Virus record (IMG/VR): IMGVR_UViG_3300034103_001695
Coordinates: 1 to 40,406 of that record
DNA: 40,406 nt
Strand: one strand, 5' to 3'
Source: a virus
The notes beneath the pieces were generated by a model that did not search any database, was not told the origin of the DNA, and was given only the letters and a program-made list of their open reading frames with translations. The number at the start of each line of letters is the position of its first letter. The stretch's first letter is position 1. Made by a program: the position numbers and the translations under genes. Shown here in pieces: positions 37,827 through 40,406 of this stretch.

Positions 37827-38542
37827 TTCTGGTGGCATGTGTCCTCTGCAGTGCAACCGCACGGGCCGAGGTCAAAGCCGTGTTGACCGGGCCCGAGGAA
37901 GCCGAGGCCGGGGACCTGGTCGTGATCGATGCCACGGGCTCGATCGGTGATGGGTTTAGGTTTCGGGTCGACGAACGCCTAGTCGGTCGGGTGTTCGCGA
38001 TCGATCGGCGGGTTATCTTCGCAACGAGGACGCCCGGCGTGTATCAATTCCAGGTGATCGTCGCCGATCGCGAGGCACGGATCGACGAGGTGACGTTATC
38101 GGTCAAAGTCGGTCAGATTCCACCACCGACCCCACCCGAGCCACCAAAGCCGCCACCGCCACCAGGGCCGCCCCCATTGCCACCTGCGGACGTCGACCCG
38201 CAGCTGCGGTCGGCACTGACCGCGGGATTCGCCACGCGTAAAACTGACGCGGCGATCTGGTCCGGGATGCTGCTCGGGATGGGGCGTGTCGTCGAGTCGG
38301 ACGCGACCAAACAATCCGGGCCGAGGCTCAAGACGATGGCGGACGTCGACGAGCTGCGTAACCTCATCGTCCGGGCACCGTCCCAACCCGTCAGTGGTGG
38401 CGACGTTATCGCCCCAGCGATCGGCCCAGGGCTCGCGGCGATCGGTGGACCAGCGGACAAGATTGACGAGGCCGGTCGGCGGGCCGCGGTGGCCAAACTG
38501 CTGATCGGTGCGGCGACCGTGTTGGATGAGGTGAGCCGATGA
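37808..38542 (+). CDS. Exported PKD-like protein with long Pro-rich linker
   Basis: This 244-residue protein has a signal peptide (MFWSRLVLVACVLCSATARA, cleavage after about residue 20; an LxxC-like motif leaves a lipoprotein possible). An Ig/PKD-like beta domain follows (about 22-103, AVLTGPEEAEAGDLVVIDAT, GVYQFQVIVADREA). A rigid proline-rich linker (about 105-126) leads to a helical C-terminal domain (about 128-244, LRSALTAGFATRKTDAAIWS). The proline rod could span the periplasm in a spanin-like manner. The start at 37808 is preferred over an earlier ATG because it gives a clean signal peptide. The stop overlaps the protease gene start. Confidence 0.65.
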   Translation: MFWSRLVLVACVLCSATARAEVKAVLTGPEEAEAGDLVVIDATGSIGDGFRFRVDERLVGRVFAIDRRVIFATRTPGVYQFQVIVADREARIDEVTLSVKVGQIPPPTPPEPPKPPPPPGPPPLPPADVDPQLRSALTAGFATRKTDAAIWSGMLLGMGRVVESDATKQSGPRLKTMADVDELRNLIVRAPSQPVSGGDVIAPAIGPGLAAIGGPADKIDEAGRRAAVAKLLIGAATVLDEVSR

Positions 38543-39537
38543 GCGACACCAACATCCTGAACAAGCCAACCGGTTGGACCCCCAACCCGGAAGGGGTCGA
38601 GGAAATTATCCGCGACCCGAACAACATGGTCCGCGATCTGACCCGCGGCCAGGCAATGGACCTTCGCGCGACGTTGTCGAAGGCGTCCCGAGACGCCAAG
38701 CGGCGGGTCATGTTGACCGATGCGTTGCGAGTGCTCGAACCAAATTGGAAACGAGGGGCGCAAAAGATTGGCGACTGCGTCTCGTGGGGTTGGGAGATTG
38801 CGGGGACGTTGTCCGTGGCCCACGACATTGTCACGCGAGCCCGCCCGATCACGTGGCCGGGAGTGATGGCGACCGAGTCGCTGTACGGTCTGATGCGGGT
38901 CGAGGCGATCGGCAAACGTCGAGGCGGGTACCAAGACGGGGCATACGGTGCGGCGGCGGCCAAGGCGGCCACGACCTATGGTTTTCTCGCTCGCCAAGAC
39001 TACAGCGGCGAGACTGGCAACAAAGACCACGACCTCCGCGCGTACTCTGGCGAGCGGGCCAAGGAATGGGGCAATTTCGGCAACGGCGGGGAACGCGACG
39101 CCGGCAAACTGGACGAGGTCGCAAAGCGATTCCCGTCGAGTGAATGCCCACGGATCAAGACGTTCGAGGATGCCGCGGCGTCGATCGAACAGGGTTGGTC
39201 GGTCGCAGTCTGTTCCAACTACGGTTTCAACGGGTCGCGAGACCGTTTTGGATTTAAGCAAAAGCGAGGGACCTGGTACCACTGCCTCAATTTTTTCGCG
39301 ACTCGGTGGGATCGGCCCGGGCTCGGTTGTATGCAGTCCTGGGGCAATTCCGAGGGGCTGGAAAACGCAGACCCGCCTGACGTTTGGCCCGAGTTGGCGA
39401 AATGTTTTTGGTGGGTCGATCCAGCCACGGCGACCGGCATGTTGTCGCAAGGTGACAGCTACGCCGTGACCGGGATCGAAGGGTTCAAACTTCGAGAGAT
39501 CGATTGGCTCAAAGGATGGGAGGTAACAGGGCAATGA
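38539..39537 (+). CDS. Papain-fold (C1-like) cysteine protease, possible lysin
   Basis: In this 332-residue protein the catalytic Cys block is QKIGDCVSWGWE (Q75, C80), the His block is TWYHCLNFF (H248) and the Trp-Gly block is MQSWGNSEG. The last replaces the classical Asn-Ser-Trp-Gly with Gln-Ser-Trp-Gly, leaving N270 as a nearby candidate. No signal peptide is present, so release through a holin-like pore or packaging in the virion would be required. Its position in the export cassette suggests an endolysin role against a proteinaceous or amidated wall, but prohead or ejection functions are possible. The C-terminal 60 residues are extra to the papain core. Confidence 0.65.
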   Translation: MSDTNILNKPTGWTPNPEGVEEIIRDPNNMVRDLTRGQAMDLRATLSKASRDAKRRVMLTDALRVLEPNWKRGAQKIGDCVSWGWEIAGTLSVAHDIVTRARPITWPGVMATESLYGLMRVEAIGKRRGGYQDGAYGAAAAKAATTYGFLARQDYSGETGNKDHDLRAYSGERAKEWGNFGNGGERDAGKLDEVAKRFPSSECPRIKTFEDAAASIEQGWSVAVCSNYGFNGSRDRFGFKQKRGTWYHCLNFFATRWDRPGLGCMQSWGNSEGLENADPPDVWPELAKCFWWVDPATATGMLSQGDSYAVTGIEGFKLREIDWLKGWEVTGQ

Positions 39538-40046
39538 TGACCAGAATTCTATTTTGTGCGGTGATCAGTCTGGCCGGCGTTGCAACGGCGCAGCAACCGA
39601 CGGGCCAGGCACGGGGCTGGGCGTGGGCGTTGGTCGGTGCGGTTGGTATGAACCAAGCCACACCCGCACCCGCACCCAGCCCGACCCCGTCGGGGATCTG
39701 CCAACAGTGCAACGGGACCGGCAAGGTCGGAGACGGTCGGGTCTCGGCGACGTGTCGAGAATGCAACGGCACGGGCAAAACGGTCACCACACCGACGCCC
39801 ATACCCGACACCAAACCAGCGACCAAACGCGGGACGATCGTCATGTTCTGCCGACCCGGTTGCATCTACTGCGACAAGTGGGTCGCCGAGGTGAAGCCAC
39901 AACTCCGAGACCAGTGGACGATCGACGAACGCAAGGACCCCGAGGGACCGGTCCCAAATTTCGAGATCCGCATCGGCACGCGTGTGATCATCCACGAGGG
40001 GTTTTTGTCGCTGAAACAACTCGCGGAGATCATCGGCGCAAAGTGA
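39534..40046 (+). CDS. Exported thioredoxin-fold protein with DnaJ zinc finger
   Basis: This 170-residue protein has a signal peptide (MMTRILFCAVISLAGVATAQ). Next come a Pro-rich linker, two CxxCxGxG DnaJ-type zinc repeats (C56, C59; C74, C77) and a glutaredoxin/thioredoxin-like domain with CIYC (C110, C113, plus C106). Thus a zinc finger and a redox CxxC are exported together. It could catalyse or isomerise disulfides of the neighbouring cysteine-containing proteins or of host envelope proteins. The ATG overlaps the protease stop (ATGATGA), with GGAGG upstream. Its stop overlaps the GTG of the terminase small subunit. Confidence 0.7.
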   Translation: MMTRILFCAVISLAGVATAQQPTGQARGWAWALVGAVGMNQATPAPAPSPTPSGICQQCNGTGKVGDGRVSATCRECNGTGKTVTTPTPIPDTKPATKRGTIVMFCRPGCIYCDKWVAEVKPQLRDQWTIDERKDPEGPVPNFEIRIGTRVIIHEGFLSLKQLAEIIGAK

Positions 40047-40406
40047 TCCCCGAGGGCCTTAGCGATTCCGATCGGCGGCGGGTTCGTCGAGCACTCCAGG
40101 CCGCACTGGAGCGGCTCGACGGGGTCGAATACTCGGCCCGCAAGCTGGCCGACGTGAAATGGTTCGAGCGACGTTTGGCCGACGACGAGCGGCGGCGATT
40201 GTTCGCCGCATTTCCGAAGGGGTTGCTCGGTCAATTGTCCGGTCGTCGCCACGCCCAGCTCGACGACCTCGCGGCCAAACACCGTTTGCCATGGGGCGAT
40301 GGCGTGGTCGATCTCGCGTCCGTGTTGCGTCGGGTGTTTGATCTGCTCGCCGAGCTGCGGCCACGCGGATCGATCGACGACGACATCGACGGCGATTTCG
40401 CCGAGC
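40043..40406 (+). CDS. Terminase small subunit, 5' part (continues at 1)
   Basis: This is the N-terminal part of the 207-residue protein that ends at 387. GTG 40043 overlaps the stop of the thioredoxin gene (GTGA) and gives a frame that passes the junction without a break. The N-terminal helices include RRRVRRALQAALERLDG and a basic ARKLADVKWFERRLADDE. No convincing HTH was found, although Nu1-type proteins normally have one at the N-terminus, so the packaging-site binding mode may differ. From 40280 on the sequence is the terminal overlap. Confidence 0.7.
   Translation, partial: MIPEGLSDSDRRRVRRALQAALERLDGVEYSARKLADVKWFERRLADDERRRLFAAFPKGLLGQLSGRRHAQLDDLAAKHRLPWGDGVVDLASVLRRVFDLLAELRPRGSIDDDIDGDFAE
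40280..40406. repeat. Terminal overlap of a circular contig (right copy)
   Basis: Identical to 1-127. See the left copy. The reading frame of the terminase small subunit is unbroken across it. Confidence 0.95.

Overview
This window is the complete genome of a temperate, tailed, probably siphovirus-type bacteriophage, recovered as a circular contig. The first 127 bases are repeated exactly as the last 127 bases (1-127 = 40280-40406), so the unique length is 40,279 bp and the terminase small-subunit gene is cut by the window edge (it starts at 40043 and ends at 387). Base composition is GC-rich. Three things suggest a host in the Planctomycetota or a relative: the style of several proteins (Cys-rich glycosyltransferase, DnaJ-finger thioredoxin, papain-like protease); a palindromic intergenic element that I recall, unverified, as widespread in planctomycete genomes; and a tRNA fragment whose spurious translation looks like tRNA-derived ORFs familiar from that phylum. 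The host assignment is inference.

Layout. Plus strand, 34.7 kb through the junction to 21.6 kb, is the late (virion) region. It holds a small gene, a lambda-family portal and an HK97-type prohead protease. A cassette of exported or membrane proteins follows (37.2-40.05 kb: three signal-peptide proteins, a tiny hydrophobic protein and a papain-like protease). Then come terminase small and large (GpA type), the major capsid protein, head-tail joining genes, small membrane proteins, a LamG-like putative receptor-binding protein, a DUF2190-like capsid cement protein, a probable tail tube protein, a tail chaperone gene with a perfect A-AAA-AAG slippery site, tape measure, a DNA methyltransferase inserted among tail genes, a large tail hub protein and distal tail proteins. 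A zinc-ribbon glycosyltransferase, a PD-(D/E)XK nuclease and a small paralogous gene pair close the block.

Minus strand, 33.5 to 21.5 kb, is the early/lysogeny/replication region. It is read from a tyrosine integrase through a CsrA homologue, an XRE regulator, an SNase-like protein, a helix-hairpin-helix protein, an AAA+ ATPase, a winged-helix protein, an ASCH-domain protein, an alpha/beta-hydrolase-like protein and a winged-helix replication initiator that carries an origin-like repeat cluster inside its coding sequence. Small zinc-finger and HTH proteins, an acidic protein with its own promoter/operator, a Nudix protein and terminal small genes follow. Between the integrase and the late region lie nested inverted repeats, a 3' tRNA fragment that is the likely attP core, a small membrane protein and a divergent WYL-domain protein.

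Regulatory signals. A 15-bp plus-strand element, consensus GGCAACrnCGTGACC, occurs four times, each time just ahead of a late unit (head operon, export cassette, major capsid, cement protein). It is a candidate phage-specific late promoter or RNA control element. The export cassette between prohead protease and terminase is the only plausible place for lysis functions, because no classical endolysin is seen anywhere. It is the best candidate for an undescribed system.
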